A DNA stretch of 64,000 nucleotides from Ficedula albicollis. Taxonomy: Eukaryota > Chordata > Aves > Passeriformes > Muscicapidae. The DNA lies in NCBI RefSeq assembly GCF_000247815.1, contig NC_021680.1:434001-498000 (forward strand). The letters run 5' to 3'. Shown here piece by piece: positions 1 through 16,177 of the stretch. How positions within the stretch are numbered: the stretch's first letter is position 1; each line of letters starts with the position of its first letter. Both the position numbers and the translations under genes were made by a program. Below the pieces are notes generated by a model. It was not told where the DNA came from. It was given only the letters and a program-made list of their open reading frames with translations, and did not search any database.

Positions 1-2611
<2,611 letters not shown>

Positions 2612-3445
2612 TTAATCAGTTGGGAAGGATGCACGGAATCTGTAATAATCGTAACAAAAATCCTGCCTGCAGTGTCCACATTTCACTTCAAGCCCTATCT
2701 AGGATAAACAGTTCTGTACTATAGCAAAAGAGTCTTTAAGCAGGCTTCCTAAAACAGCCCCAAAACTCGTTCTATAAGGGTTCATGCTCCCTTTCAAAGG
2801 GTCAGGAAGGGAAAAAGGTGCATTTGCATGTGTGTCCTCCTGCAAACCCCATGTATCTGTAAACCCCATGACCCTGTTCAAGTCAGCACCTAAAAGGACT
2901 CTCACCTCTTCTGCCTGCCTTCTCAGCTCCCTGCCCAGCCACTCCAATTGTCACTTCTAGTTCCCAGCTTTCTTATTTTCCTTTCTCAAGCTGTCTTCTC
3001 TTGGAAAATTGTTGAGGAACCCAATGGTAAAAACTCAGTTTGCTACTTATACTGGATTGTGGAAAAACAGGATTAAATTTGTCAAACTTGCTTCTGGATG
3101 GATAACCTTTCTACCTTTGTTTTTTGATTCCCTCCTCTGACTTTATTACCAATCAAGAAAGAATTAGCATTTCTGCCAATGAGGGAACAGATTAAATTCC
3201 AGCTCACTTTATGATTTAATTCACAGATGTGCCCCAGTGCCACAACCATATAAAAGGGATCACAGAAGAATTAGTGATATGTTTGCTTTTCTAAACAACT
3301 AAATGTCAATTCTCAAGAAACTAGAAAAACAAGAAGAGAAAACCTCATGAGAACCAAGCCCCAGACACCCTCCCAGCTCAGCAAGGTTAATAAACTTCTT
3401 CCTTCCCAACTTTCAGCCTTTAATGTTGAATTTCATTTAACCACC

Positions 3446-4510
3446 TGTGCTGGTTTTGCATGGAATTCATCTAGGCAGAGGGCGCACATACACACACACA
3501 GAGGCTTTTCTCTATGAGAACTTCCTCTGTGAATTGATGGGACCAATTGGAAGCTGGTTTAATAACTGACAGCCTGGAAAACCAATTAGAGAAGCTACTT
3601 CACCTCCATGAATCACATTGGTAAAAGCAAGAAAATGTCAGGAAAGTTCTCTGCAGCTTCTGTGTGTTAAGCAGGTAACACTGGCTGGGCCCAGCTCCCT
3701 CCCACGTGGCCCACCAGGCAAGGGTGGGCTCGGGAGCTGCTGGGCCCCCTGTTTTCAACCCTGGTGGCCCGAGGAAGGAGAAGCCTTTGCTAAGGTCCTA
3801 GTTTCCCCCTCCAGCGTGGCCACAGCTCGGCTGGGGCCCTGCTGCCGTCTCGGAGCAGCTGTGGGGAGGTGAAGCCCCCCAGCTGCCCAGGGGGAATGCA
3901 GCTGGGCTCTGTTCCAGCTGAGCCCCCCACGCGTTCCCTTGCTGGGCTTGGCAGTTTCATCCAGCCTCCCCCAGCACGGCTCCAGCATGGCCTGGCCCAG
4001 CTCCCTGCACCTTCTGTGTGAAATGTTAACCCTTCTAGTGTTTGGAGAGGACTTGCAGACTCCTTGAATGGGAGGAATAAAGCAGAAAGTATACTAAAGT
4101 CAGTGAAGTAGGAGCCAAGTTTCCAGATGGGAGGAGACTGAGGAGATGCTGTGGAAAGTTGGCTGCAAAATCTTTTTGTAAGCTATGGGGTAGACTGTAC
4201 TGCACTGAAGATTCCTATAAATCGTAGACAAAACATGGGGGGGTTTGATGTGTTTGAGAAAAGGATTCTTTGCCCTAAGAGAAAGAGGTATCTCTGTTCT
4301 AGAGAATGAGGCATGAACAGAGAAATTTGAGGAAAAAAGAGATGAATGACTTTTGCTTTTGAACAGCTTACCCTTAAAAGAGAGATGAAGAGAACTTTTG
4401 AACAGCTTACCCTTAAAAGTAATACCCCATGAGTTTGACATGACCCACAAACACAGCTCTGGGAAGGCTGTGAAGATGGGAGGAGACTAAACCAAGACAC
4501 TACCCCTTGC
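3446..4510 (+). mobile_element. LTR-like element (avian ERVL-type, non-coding remnant)
   Basis: The segment opens with tgtgctggttttgcatgg, which resembles the start of a common avian ERVL-type LTR, and is followed by a CA-rich stretch, paired ccaattgg/ccaatta motifs and a GC-rich core (about 3670-4010). An aataaa signal occurs near 4076. I did not find a convincing target-site duplication or a clear 3' end, so the right border is approximate. No viral gene is present; it reads as a solo or degraded LTR. The family assignment is from memory of the LTR start only. It is in an intron of COP1 and lies antisense to it. Confidence 0.45.
4356..4419. repeat. 39-bp tandem pair inside LTR-like region
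   Basis: The string cttttgaacagcttaccctt occurs at 4356 and again at 4395, giving a period of 39 bp. Copy 2 is partial, diverging after the run of A and G near 4419. Confidence 0.85.
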
Positions 4511-4849
4511 TACTCTGGAAACACAGGAAGGGAAGGCCAGCAAAGGCCACATGCATGGGAACCAAGCTGGATGTCTCTCTCACTGAGCAACCTGTGATAC
4601 CCAGACATCAGCTGAAATCTGCTCTGACCATCCTCCCACTGAAATAACATCTCAGTGGTGGAAGCTTATCACAAAGATTACACAGAAATGAATTTAAATG
4701 CCAATATCTACATCTATTTTTGTATTTGCACAGCATTTCAAAGGTGGGTCTTGTCTTCTATACAGCTGAGAGACCCGCTGTCTCGAAATCCCATGTGATT
4801 TGAGATAACCAGGTTTACACCAATCAAGCTACTGCAATCACCATCAGAC

Positions 4850-5010
4850 CAGCAAGGGGAGCTCCACCCCCAGATTAAGGAGCTAATTGGTGGCCACGGC
4901 AGGACAGGGTGGAGACTGTGCCAGAAACACCTTCAATAAAACAAGGTGGGTAGGCAAGTCACCTTCCCCTCTCACTGCTACCAGCACTTTACTCTCTGCA
5001 GATGACCAGC
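4850..5010 (+). mobile_element. Possible LTR-derived segment
   Basis: The stretch has a purine-rich lead, a caataaaac polyadenylation-like signal at about 4933, and a following segment that looks like the R/U5 part of an avian LTR. This is a weak visual resemblance with no target-site duplication; it may belong to the element at 3446 or be unrelated. Confidence 0.2.
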
Positions 5011-8000
5011 TCAGAGGTCTCTCTGGATAAGCAAGGATTTCTGGCTCTCTTCCTCTTCAAGGTGTAAAAGCAGATGCTTCAAGCAGCCACACCAAATTTT
5101 CCCCACCACTTACACTGCCAAATTACTCTTATGTTAAAACACAGCAGCTATTGCACCCCTTACTATCTGCACTGAAGCTGCTGTGCCCTAAGCACTCTTC
5201 CAAACAGCTCCTGTGTCTTTAAACAGCTGAAATATTAAACCTTCAAACAATAAAAATTCCCATTGCATTCCTACCATTTAGGTATTTTAATTAGCTTTAG
5301 AGCACCATGATGTTGCAATATGCTTATTGTAAAATGGGTTAATTTTCTAACAGACTTTGAATTAAGCATCAACACATTAACAAGATTTGGGCATCTTAGT
5401 CTCTTCTACTTCTCTGAAAGCTGGAGCCAAGAAACTCCAGTTTTTCATCTATCTAGCAGACCTGTGGGAGCTATGAAACAGTTAACTGGCAATTGTTATT
5501 TTAACGAATTTTGAGCAAAATTATTCCAGCAGGGCTTTTTAGTAGGAATCAGTTAGCGGATAAGCCTTTTAAGTCTCTTTTTGCTTACAGTTTCAACACT
5601 AGCCCATCATTAGGGCACCTTTTTGAGCACCAGATTTTATCCTTCAAGAAAGTGGCAGGGAAAGGGATACCTGCAGATGGCTGCATGTGAGCAGCTGGAG
5701 CAATGCAGAGAGGAGAGAGCTATAGCAGGGCAGACAAGTCTATTTGCAGAGCAGAGCCATGAAGTTGCATTCACCTTCCAAATATCCCAGTAAACAGCTA
5801 AAAGCCTGGCAGCATCTGGCCCCAGCACGGCTGTGCCACTCAGCATCAGCAGGGCAATCAATCACTGTCTGCTCTCATCACAATGGGTCTGAGGGAACCA
5901 GCAAGGCCAGTGGGTTCTAAAATTAGTCACTTAATTATTAATTGATTATTTCAGCAGACAAAGTGCTGGTGCCCAACTGAGTTTTAGTTTTTTGTTTGTT
6001 TTTTTTAAATCCAATTGAAGCAGCTATTTGAAAGTAGATGTATGAAGACAAATGCTCACTTCACTCATTAAAATCTGAACAGGTGGTCATGTTTTACAAT
6101 TAAAGAGATACTCTCTCTTGCAGGCCATACGGACTTCACAAAAAACATGATAAAAATGCCATCTGCTGAGGAAGTAGAGAGCCCCAAAGTGAAGCTAAAT
6201 GAGAAAAATACAACTCCCAGGTACCCCAGCAGAAGCCTTGCCTGGTGAACTTTTATGAGCTGAAATGTCTAGGGTGGGCAGCATCTCTGGCACATCAGTA
6301 GGTCCGAGGAGAGGTGGCAGAATGCTCTGGGAGGCTCAGAAAATGAGCTTTTCCCAAGAGACAGCTGAAGATGAGGGAAATGGAGTGGGCAATGAGAGGA
6401 ATCAAACACTTCCTGAATTCCACAAGAACCTACCAGCTCACATAGCATCCTAGCACTAGCTCCTGCCCTCAGCATCCCTGGTAGACCATGGAGCATGCTC
6501 CACTGCTAACTAGGAACTCCAGGGGCAATTGCTTCTTGTTTTCTCCTCAAAATGAACATTAGTATCAAAATTCAGCTACTTTCCACCCCAACTAGAAAAC
6601 TCACTTAGAACAAGTTCATCTTAGAATTCATATTTATAGAGTTAAAGCTTCCTGCCTGCTCAACCCTTGGGCAGCAACAGCTCCCTGCTTCACCTTTTCT
6701 CCTGTATTCAGGCTTAATTTAAATATTTATGAAATAATGGGAAAGAACATGTATCTATTTCATAACAAATTAAACACTCCAGAACAATTCTCATCTAGTT
6801 CAATGTCACTGCAGAAGCTGAGCATGACAGAATCTACTGCTACACCTTCTGAATTCAAATGCTTGCTGGCAAGTCATTTCATTTTTTTTACATATATTTT
6901 TAGGTGATCTCAGAAGGCAAAAAGGACAGCTAAGGTGTCTGACCACAAGCCTGAGTTTTTAAATAGTGCTTTTCCATTATGCTCAGCTTACTTCCCTTAA
7001 GACACTGCTGCTTTCACCTTTGAGCCATCTAGTGACAACTGATAAAGAATTCAGACTTCACAAAACTTCTGAGATCTTGCCACCTCTTCAGTAAATACAA
7101 CCCGTATCAGCAAAGGATGGCGTCCCTCTCTGCACAGCTGCTCATAAATTCACAAGACACCAGCTGGCAGGAAAAGGGCAAAAGAGAAGGATGGATTTGT
7201 GCTGAACAAGGTAAAGGGATCAGCAGCTCCTCAGTCTCAGTTCTCAGATTCAGCGTGGTTGCAGGGGTGGGGATGCAGTAAATAAGCTGATGATGTGGTT
7301 ACATAGTCATAGAAAATCACATTTAAGAACTTCTAAAATAAGAGAATTGGAAATTGCTAATGGAGCCAAGCAGCATGGTAGGTAATCTCTGAGTTGTTTA
7401 GAAAAATGGAACTGATCTTGGATTTTTAGTTGTTAAATCAAAAGAAAGAAAAGGACAGAGTCTGTTTTTGACAAAAGTGATTTTCCTTACATTTAGGCTT
7501 GTTAATAAAATTTACAAAACTGTTGTTACCAGCAGGCTTTAGGTTCAACACCACCTATTGTAAAGCTCTTACTGTGTACTGATGAGCAACAGCTCCACAA
7601 AGAGCAGCAAGGGTTATGATAGGGCGTCACACAGCAGCAATTTTATCTTTCACTGAGTACCAGCAGCACACACAAGGCAGCCACACACAAAAACCAGAGA
7701 GCAGAGCAATCCCACTCTCCAGGTAACATCCATCTTCTAGGTCATGTGTTTCACCCACCTTCACCATGAACATTAATCAGCATCAACTAATTCACAAGAC
7801 CCCCCAGGCTTTTTTCAACCAAGAACCACTTTCTTGAAAGAATATCAAGCCAAGGACAGCAAAACAAAAATTCACCTGCAATGCAACAGTTTTATATTCA
7901 AAAGATGTAACCACTAGAAAGCCCCAAGAGCTGCATACAAAGGTTCTGTGGCTCTCCTCTGGAAAACTAAATTGCTGGAGAATCAATGCCCATTTTTCTT

Positions 8001-8721
8001 ATTTCAGTCATTTAAAAATACACATTTCTCAACTGTTCAATATTTAGATTATTGATCCATTAAAAAAAATAAGTTTTTTACGTTATTTGGATTTCTCAGC
8101 ACTCACAAACTTGATAATAAGTGGTGTTCCTTGTTCCACAGCAGATGAATATTACGGTCAAGAAGATGCCCATATTCAGATGCAGAGCTGTCAGGCAGGC
8201 AGCCAGATGTTAATTAAGTGGTCTGGTAGAAGTATTATTCTGTGATCAAGGCACATTCTTGACTTTTTTTTTACAAAACAAAATACATCTTCAATAGCAA
8301 ACCTAAAGGTCAAAATAATTCCATGCATTAATGCTCTGGCTGCAGCCTGCAGTCCTGCACACCTTGTGCTACACATCTTTTACTGAAACAAAAGCTCAGG
8401 CTGGAGTATAATCTTTAATGTGCTCTTGTGCTTCTCTGATGGTCTGACTTGTTACATCTAGTAACTCATGTCCTCAGCTCATGATTGCCCCATCTTCTTC
8501 ATCTGTCTGTTTTCCTCCATATGAACTTCAAGCTTGGATCAAGCATGGCTTGTTTTCACCAATGAAACTCTGTAAATCAGCAGCAACGAGAGACACTTAT
8601 AGTCGGAAGGAGTGTATTTAAATTACTTACTTAACAAGACAAACTAACTCAGGGCAAATTTGGTGCAAGATACCTCTGCTTGCCCTCAATTAGATTATCC
8701 AGGGGAAACCAAAAGAACATC

Positions 8722-8817
8722 AAAATAAAAGGATGTAGAACAAGCCCACAAAATGGTTTCCATCAGAAGCAAAATAAAAGGATACAGAACAAGCCCACAA
8801 AATGGTTTCCATCAGAA
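8722..8817. repeat. 49-bp tandem pair
   Basis: Copy 1 at 8722-8770 and copy 2 at 8771-8817. The copies differ at two adjacent positions (ggatgtag versus ggatacag) and copy 2 lacks the last two bases of the unit. Confidence 0.95.
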
Positions 8818-9954
8818 TAAAAGAAGAGAGACATGACTTTGTAACACTTCATTTCAGTTTTATGTCCATTGGCTTGAAAAAAAATTATTTCAGAGATCCT
8901 GATGGAAACCTCTACCACTCAAACACTGAAGGGGTTAGCTGAAATCCAATAATATATATTTAAGCATCTACCTACCTAAATTGATCTATCCTTTCACTCA
9001 TTTCTCCTCTGTATACCAAGCCTAAGCCAGATCACTCAGTTTTCAGGGCTCTGAGAATTGTTTCTAGACAACCTGTTTAGCAGGAAAATATAACTACATC
9101 CTTATGCCTTGAAGTGTCCCAGAGTACAGTGGTTCAAATCAAAGCTTGCTTTGAGTGTCTCTGGGTAAAAAGGAAGACTACCCGTTGTTATTTCCCTACA
9201 TGGTATGTTGTGAAAGAAGGCATAAGCCATCTTGATGAATATTTGCTGAATGTAGATAAACAAGATGTAGAACAACAGAACTTTAGATTGGTTCACCAAA
9301 AATCTCTTTTTCAGCCAAGCTTAGTGTGATTTCTTGCTATAAAAAGGAAGCTCGCATCCACAAAGGTAAAGTCTTTGGCTTGACTAAGAATGGAAACAGG
9401 ATCAGGAGACTCACATGAAACCTCAATTTTCAACAGGATAATTTTTTTTTTCTGTTAGGAAGGAGATAAAAAGGAAAAACATCCTGATTTAAAAATGGAC
9501 TCGAATCACTGTTCTTCCGTACAGGACACTGAAGATGACATGGCACATTAGAGTACCTTGGTCCTTCAGAGAAACCTGAACAAGGGCTAGGTAAACAACA
9601 CTTGAGGAAAGGCAGACAGCTGCCATCAGAACCCAACCTTGAAAATTAAATACTTGAAAACACATTTCCTTAAATTCCAGAGGAAATCTACAAAAGCCAT
9701 CTACATAGCTTCAGAATTACTTAGAGACTAACTAAAAAGCCATTAATAAAAAAAGTGGAACTTCTCCAGTGAATCTTCTACATACCTGTGCACAGGAAAC
9801 AGAGCCTCCCTGCCAAGGCAGTGATATCAAATGCTAGTGGAAAGACAACTTAGAATGTAATTATGAAGAAGCTCAAATGAAACTTAAGCCTATAAAGAAT
9901 GCAATTTCTGTTAGAAATCATTTTTGCTCAAAGGCCCTGAAAGTCCTGGAAGAC

Positions 9955-10060
9955 TGTAGGTTGGAAGGGATCTCTGAAATCCAGCCAGTCCAACTGCCCA
10001 GTCAACAACAGGACAACTGCAAAGTCAGATTCAACTTCCAAGTTAAATATTTGTGTTCAA
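9955..10060 (-). mobile_element. CR1 LINE fragment
   Basis: The sequence taggttggaagggatctctg, followed by a cagtccaactgccc block and acaactgcaaagtcagattc, resembles the antisense 3' portion of an avian CR1. Old and truncated; borders approximate. Confidence 0.55.
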
Positions 10061-12707
10061 GATTTCTACTCGTCATTCTCCAAGCATTTCCAAAGACAAT
10101 TCTATAAACGCCTCCCTCAGCTGTCTTGAAAGTGCTCTTATGTCAAAGGACAAGGGACAATTTTTTTTTAAAAATAAAAACTTGCTTAAGCTATTGGCTA
10201 TTGACATAAACACAAGGCATTAGCCCCCCTCTCACATGGCAGCAATAATATTTAGGCTGTGTTTTGCTGCACAAGTTTCTGGCTTCTCAGATTTTTCAAG
10301 TTTTGTCTATCTATGACCACACAATGGGGGTGGCATGAAGCACTGTCAAACAACCTTAGCTCTCCTTTAATTCACTTTTTTTCCTTACTAGTGAAAAAGG
10401 AAATGAACAGCTCAATTTTAATTACTGCCAAGCCTGTAACACCAAACAACAGTATTGCAGATCTTCATGTGACTCAGGTGGCTTTGTTCAGAAAGTTTAG
10501 GGTGGAGCTTCCCTACAGCAGAAAGGCAGATTGCAGTTTGAACATCCATATGTGGGTCTGGCTCTGGAGAGAAGACTGGGAACATAGGACAGCTGAACAT
10601 TCCATCTTAGGGAATAACTCAACAAGTGAAGCTTCATGCAGAAACACCCTCCTCCCAGCAAAAAAAGGGTCTTTATTACAGCAACAGAAATGCAGGGTGA
10701 CACTTGGGCATTTAACAAAGAATGGGGAAGAAGCCTTCTAGCCAACAAAACTCTATAAAGATATTTATTTCACTTGAGAGAGTAATACTGGGATGGGATA
10801 TGATCAGTGCAGGGTTTGGCCTATCACAAACCATTTCTCTGAGGGAAGACAGTGTGATACTTTCCACTACATAAAAGAAATAGATGCTTCAGGAAAAGAA
10901 AAGAGATGACAATGCATTAGGGATAGGAAAAACTGGACTTGAATTCATAGGAACAAAGCCCTGCACTAAAAATTAGTGCAAGAATTTTCTGAAGAATAAA
11001 TTAGATAATATCAACAACAGTAAGTTGACTTCAGTGCCCTCTGTAAAAACCATCTCCCTTACTGAAAAGGCAAGAGATTAAAAATGGGTTTGATACAGCC
11101 TGAAGAAAGAACTGTTGCAGACAAAACTGTCCAGAGCATCTTGCTGAAGAATGCAGCGTGCTGTTTTTCTCTTGCAGCATGACAAATCACATGAGGAGCA
11201 GACAGCAGAAATTAACCCATGTCACCTCAACACCTCCCTGCAGAACACTGCAGCACAGGTAAAGCTAACCGGTATTTTTTTATTTTTCCTGTTTGTACCT
11301 TCCCTTCCAAAAAAGCCCCAATAAAGCAAGAAAAAAATTATCCCAACAGCCATTATCACAGACACATAAATATGTTTGCTGGATTTGGCTTTGTATTCAC
11401 AATTTTTTCTTCTAGCAGAAACTGCAAGTGCTTTGTTTTTATAACTAAGATAGAATTATTGATTTGATGCATTTGCTTTTTCCTCTTCTTTTTACCTGGA
11501 GCTTCCTTTGCAGTGAAGGAACAGTTTTTTCTCTGAATAACCATCTTCTGCAGCCCTGGGGAAATCTCAGCAATCTCTTCTAGAAGCAATGCTCTAGTCA
11601 ACAGCAGCAAACTGTGCCCTTATTTTGTATTTCATGTGTGCGTCCAAGATGATTTGGGATGCGGTGCTTCATTTATATGTGCTCTCAGAGTTCTGTCTAG
11701 ACAAGTGGTCTCTCTACAAGTGATACCAGACTCCCGGGGAGGTCCTGCACACCCCATCTGCATAGGTGTAAAACATTCAATGGCCACCCAAAAAGGGACT
11801 GAACTTGAGAAAAGCATTCAATACATATTTTCCCTGCAGGTGAAAACCTCCGCTGTGTACTCTAAAAACAATACAAGATTAAGCAAAGTCTTTATGATTC
11901 ATTTTGCTGGTGGCAAAATCTCAAAAAAACCCAAACAGCTAAACCCTTTAAAGTGAGGAAGCCACAGAGCCCATGATGCTAGCGAGGAGATGAAAGGAAG
12001 TTTCTAAAGCAGAGGAAGGCACATGGGTATTTGGAGGCAACAACTTAATCTCATTTTCCTACACTGCAATACAGATGATGGGTGACAGCCTCCAAAAATT
12101 AGATTTAAGGAATCCGATGGAAATTCACCCTCAAAAAAATCATACTTAGAGAATTCAACACATATCCAGCCCAGTTTTCATTTAAACAAACAAAGAACAC
12201 AGCTTTGAGAAGAAGGAAAATGACTAACAGTTTAGCAGACTGGATGATAAAATGAGAAAGATCCAATGCGTTAAAACTGAAACAAGGAGTTGAGGGTTAG
12301 ACTGAATGTCTGGTAGCCTCAGTTTAATCTCTGGCAAAACCAACAGCACAATAAGACCCTTCTACAAAAGAAAGGCTCAGGGACGTGCAGCGCATGGTTT
12401 CAGGTCAGCACTTGAAATATTTTGACAGAGCTCTGCAGGCAACACTATACCCTGCTTCAGCCAGTGATTTGCATCTCTTACTCACACCAACTGTACTATT
12501 TTTTAAAAAATACATACCAACACTAGCATTCCTCTAAAGATCTATATCTCCCTCTGCTGAACAGATAAAGAGAACACCAGCTTTGATGGGAACGGCCAGC
12601 TGGGTTTTTAACCTTTGCATTCCAGGGATTCCCTACAGCGTGAAGTTACAGATGACATTTGCCAGTTATGGATAATGGTCTTTAAACACTCAGGACATTT
12701 TGTTAGT

Positions 12708-12743
12708 GACTTGTCTAAAGCTTTTGATACAGCAGCCCATAAA
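12708..12743 (+). mobile_element. LINE reverse-transcriptase fossil (DLSKAFDT motif)
   Basis: A forward frame that starts at 12615 contains DLSKAFDTAAHK at these positions, resembling the D(L/F)SKAFDTVxH motif of non-LTR (CR1/L2-type) reverse transcriptases, where the first D is catalytic. Flanking residues show no further clear similarity, so this is a short decayed remnant, not an active element. A chance match cannot be ruled out. Confidence 0.4.
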
Positions 12744-15700
12744 GCCTTCGCCCTAAATAACTTGTCTTGCACTAAGGAGAGGAGGAGACATAAAACATTA
12801 GATATTAATCAGTTGAGAAAAGGGCTCCGATGGGAGAGGGGAACAAAACAGATTTCTCTAGAACTCTTTTGAAACTTTGACCTTTATGGTTTTAAAGACT
12901 TATAGCAAGTTCTCACAGGAGTAAGGGATAGATGGTTACTGTGCAATTCAAGGATTGCTGTCTGTCAGACTGTTGGAGAAACATGATATTCAGTACACAC
13001 AAATAAGATTTACTAATGCTACAAAACTAATGAAGAGAGCAGCAGTAATAACCTGCTTTACATCATTCTTTACATCTGAAGGAGGAAAAAATAATTATGC
13101 ACTGTTTAGATGCAACATTAAATTATGCTCCTAACTCAGCTTTTCTCATTGAGTATGTAACATGCAGAACTCTACATGCACTAGTGCCTGTAAGCTGATG
13201 TCCAAAATCAATTTTATGACAACTAGAACAAGTGAAGAACAGTCATTTTATAGTAAAAGGTGCTTCAATTCATGCTGTTTAAATGGACTAGACCTTGGAA
13301 GAGATGAAACTTCTTATGTAAGCAACAGGAGCCTTATTTGTACAAGGAGTGTTGGGTACATCTATCAAAGCCAAAATTACTATGTCATTTGCTGAACATG
13401 TCTCTCTCAATACAAGATACATACTGCACACAACAAGCACTCTTCCTAATGCTAAAGCCATGTCAGCTCTGGTTCTTGGAAGAACTGGAGTTGCACAAGC
13501 CACAGAGCTGTGATAGAGGGAAAGGGCAGCACAGATTCCCTGAAACCACACATTTGAAGAGGTCACAATCTGTAGACAAGGGCTTGAGGCGTTACAAAGA
13601 ATGGATGTAAACAGGAACATCCTCCCTAGGATTTTAAGAGTGCACTTATGAAGCAACAGCTTTCAAGTTTCTGTTTTATTAGCAGGCATCATACAAAGAG
13701 AACCAAACATGCTCTAGAGCCATCAAAGCAGCTCTAAGGAAAGGAAAGTGCAGGCTCCTGAGAACCTGAGTTTGCCAAATTATCAGTCAAAACTGATTTT
13801 AGACCAGAACTATATTTTGTTTCATTAGCCTGAGGAGATATTAGCCTTCTTAACTAGGTCCTGGAGATGATGACCTGATTCATTACCTAAAGTGACCTCA
13901 CAGCAGACGCCACTGGAAGAGAGGAAGACATTAAATATAGTGTCACAATTGCTAAAATCCAAGTTTCAGATAAGAAGGCTTAAACCAAAGGTATGGTGGA
14001 TAATGCATACAGGGAAACAAGCACAGGAAAGCATGTGATGATATGCAGGTATCCAAGGTGGAAAAAAAGCAACAAACCCTAACTAGGCAATAAAATAAGT
14101 AACGTGAAAAGCAACTGGGTTTGCACATGCATCTAGTCTCACTTTCTGTCATCTTCTTGACATTTAAATGGCTAACAGGAATCTTACCTGAACATTCAAA
14201 ACTCTGCCCTTAAAACCTCATGTGATGTTAGATGCTCAGACACTATGAAAAGATGCCTTTGAGATGAGAGCCCACAATGCATGCACCCACTGGTTACAGA
14301 TTTTCCTGCTCAACGTGACAATCTTCACCATCCTTGTTAGTATGGAAGCACAGTACCCAAATAAAAGGCTGGAACAGTTAATCTATGCACCAGTCTAAAC
14401 AGGAGAAAACACAGGAAGCCATTATAGAGGATGCCACTCCAAAGAGCAATTCTTTTGAATGAACTACCAGAAAAACTGCAGCTTTGAACACTGTTGAGGC
14501 TGGAAAGCATTAAATTCTTAAGGGATACAACAACAGTTAGCAGCAAGAGCAATTTGGCATTCTGAGAAAAAGATGAATGTCAGAGTTGCCTATCTGTTCC
14601 TGAATTCCAAGGCTCATTTCAAGTTAAATTTGAATTTCGTCACATTGACTAAATGACTTCTGTGTCAGTTGTAAGACAAAATGTTCAGGAAAAGAATATT
14701 TAAGCAAACAATTAGCACACTCGTTTCAGCTAATGACAGATATATCATTTTCTCTAGAGAATCAAATTGAGCTTTTCAAGTTCATTTTATTAATTCACTT
14801 GTTACTGAAGTGTGATGACCTCTGGCGTAAAGTTAGGAAACTCCCAAAAGGTCTCTATATTATTAGTCACTATTCATTGCAAATGCTTTATCCAAGACAA
14901 GTTACAAACCACTTTTTCTGTGCAAGTAAAAAAGTTCTATCAGCTCTTAAACTCTTAAGGCTTATATGAAAATTGCACATGCAAGACACCCTGCACACTT
15001 TTGAGAGGTTTCATGTCCCTTTGTGACTTCCTAGGAAGCTGTGGCAGGAAGACACTGCCTGGCAGATCTAGCATCATCTCTGATGTGCAGGAACAGAAAA
15101 ATCAGCTTAACTACAAAGATCTTAAGTTTAAATAACATGGTATAGCTGCAGTTCTTCTCACTGTCAGTCCCAAGAAGAAGTACAATGTGATCTACCTACC
15201 AGAGCCAGAAAGATTGTCTTCACCAGGACAGCAGAAGGCTTGGTTTAATATCTCACCTTAATTTACATGCCAGGGTCCATGAAGAGGGATAACATGTAAG
15301 TCAAACCTTCAAAGATGTGCCCCCACCTAAAAGAATCCCACTAAGCTCAGTGTTTCCACTACAATAAGTACTTTGGAACAGAAATATGATCACAGCCATA
15401 CTGGCCAAAAATACAAATTCCTCTAAACAATCCTTAACTGACTGAAGTGCTGTAAATGCTTTCCAATGCAAATGTAATGCTTTCCTTTGCTTCAAAGTTT
15501 CCTTTGGAGTGAATTCTGGAATGAGTTTGAATTAAAGGTGACACATGTGCACTTCCAAAATGCAGACCTTGTCCCCTACTTCCCTTGCCAGCAGCCTCAG
15601 AGATCATGGACTGGAGGAAGGTTATTAACTATCCTAAAATGCAAAGACATACTGCAAGTAAAATCCTATCCAAATAATGGGCAAGGCCTGAACTGCTGCA

Positions 15701-16177
15701 TGCCACTTTGCTTTCATCAAGGTTGAATTCTGAGCACTCACTGCTGTGAAGGTTTTGCACAGGTTTGAAAAAAATACCTAACCTTCGTCTGTGCCTTTAA
15801 ACACTGAGCTAAATGCATACACTTGAGGTAATCTTGTAGCTGAAGCCCAAAGAAACTGCCTAACTCCACCCTAAACATTCACACAAATAGATCCTCTCTG
15901 AGTCACTGCAGGCTTTCAATAGAACACACTACTCACCCATGAGAATCTGTTAAGGTAAGACCTTGTTCTCAGCTGGAAAACATTCATTCTCTTCCTAAAA
16001 GCACACCACATTCTTGGTCATTAATATACCATCATTCTTATGAGCTGAGTGACAAGCCAGGTAAGTCACCCAGATCTGAGACAGCATGCAAGGCTAACTA
16101 CAGGGAGATGTCTGGAGAAATCACTGCTCCAGTTACTGCAGCAGAAAAATCAATATTTCACTGGCCAGGATAGTCTC

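Noticed and set aside
10259..10741. 160-codon forward frame
   Set aside because: No recognisable motif and antisense to COP1; in 64 kb such a length is expected by chance in some frames.
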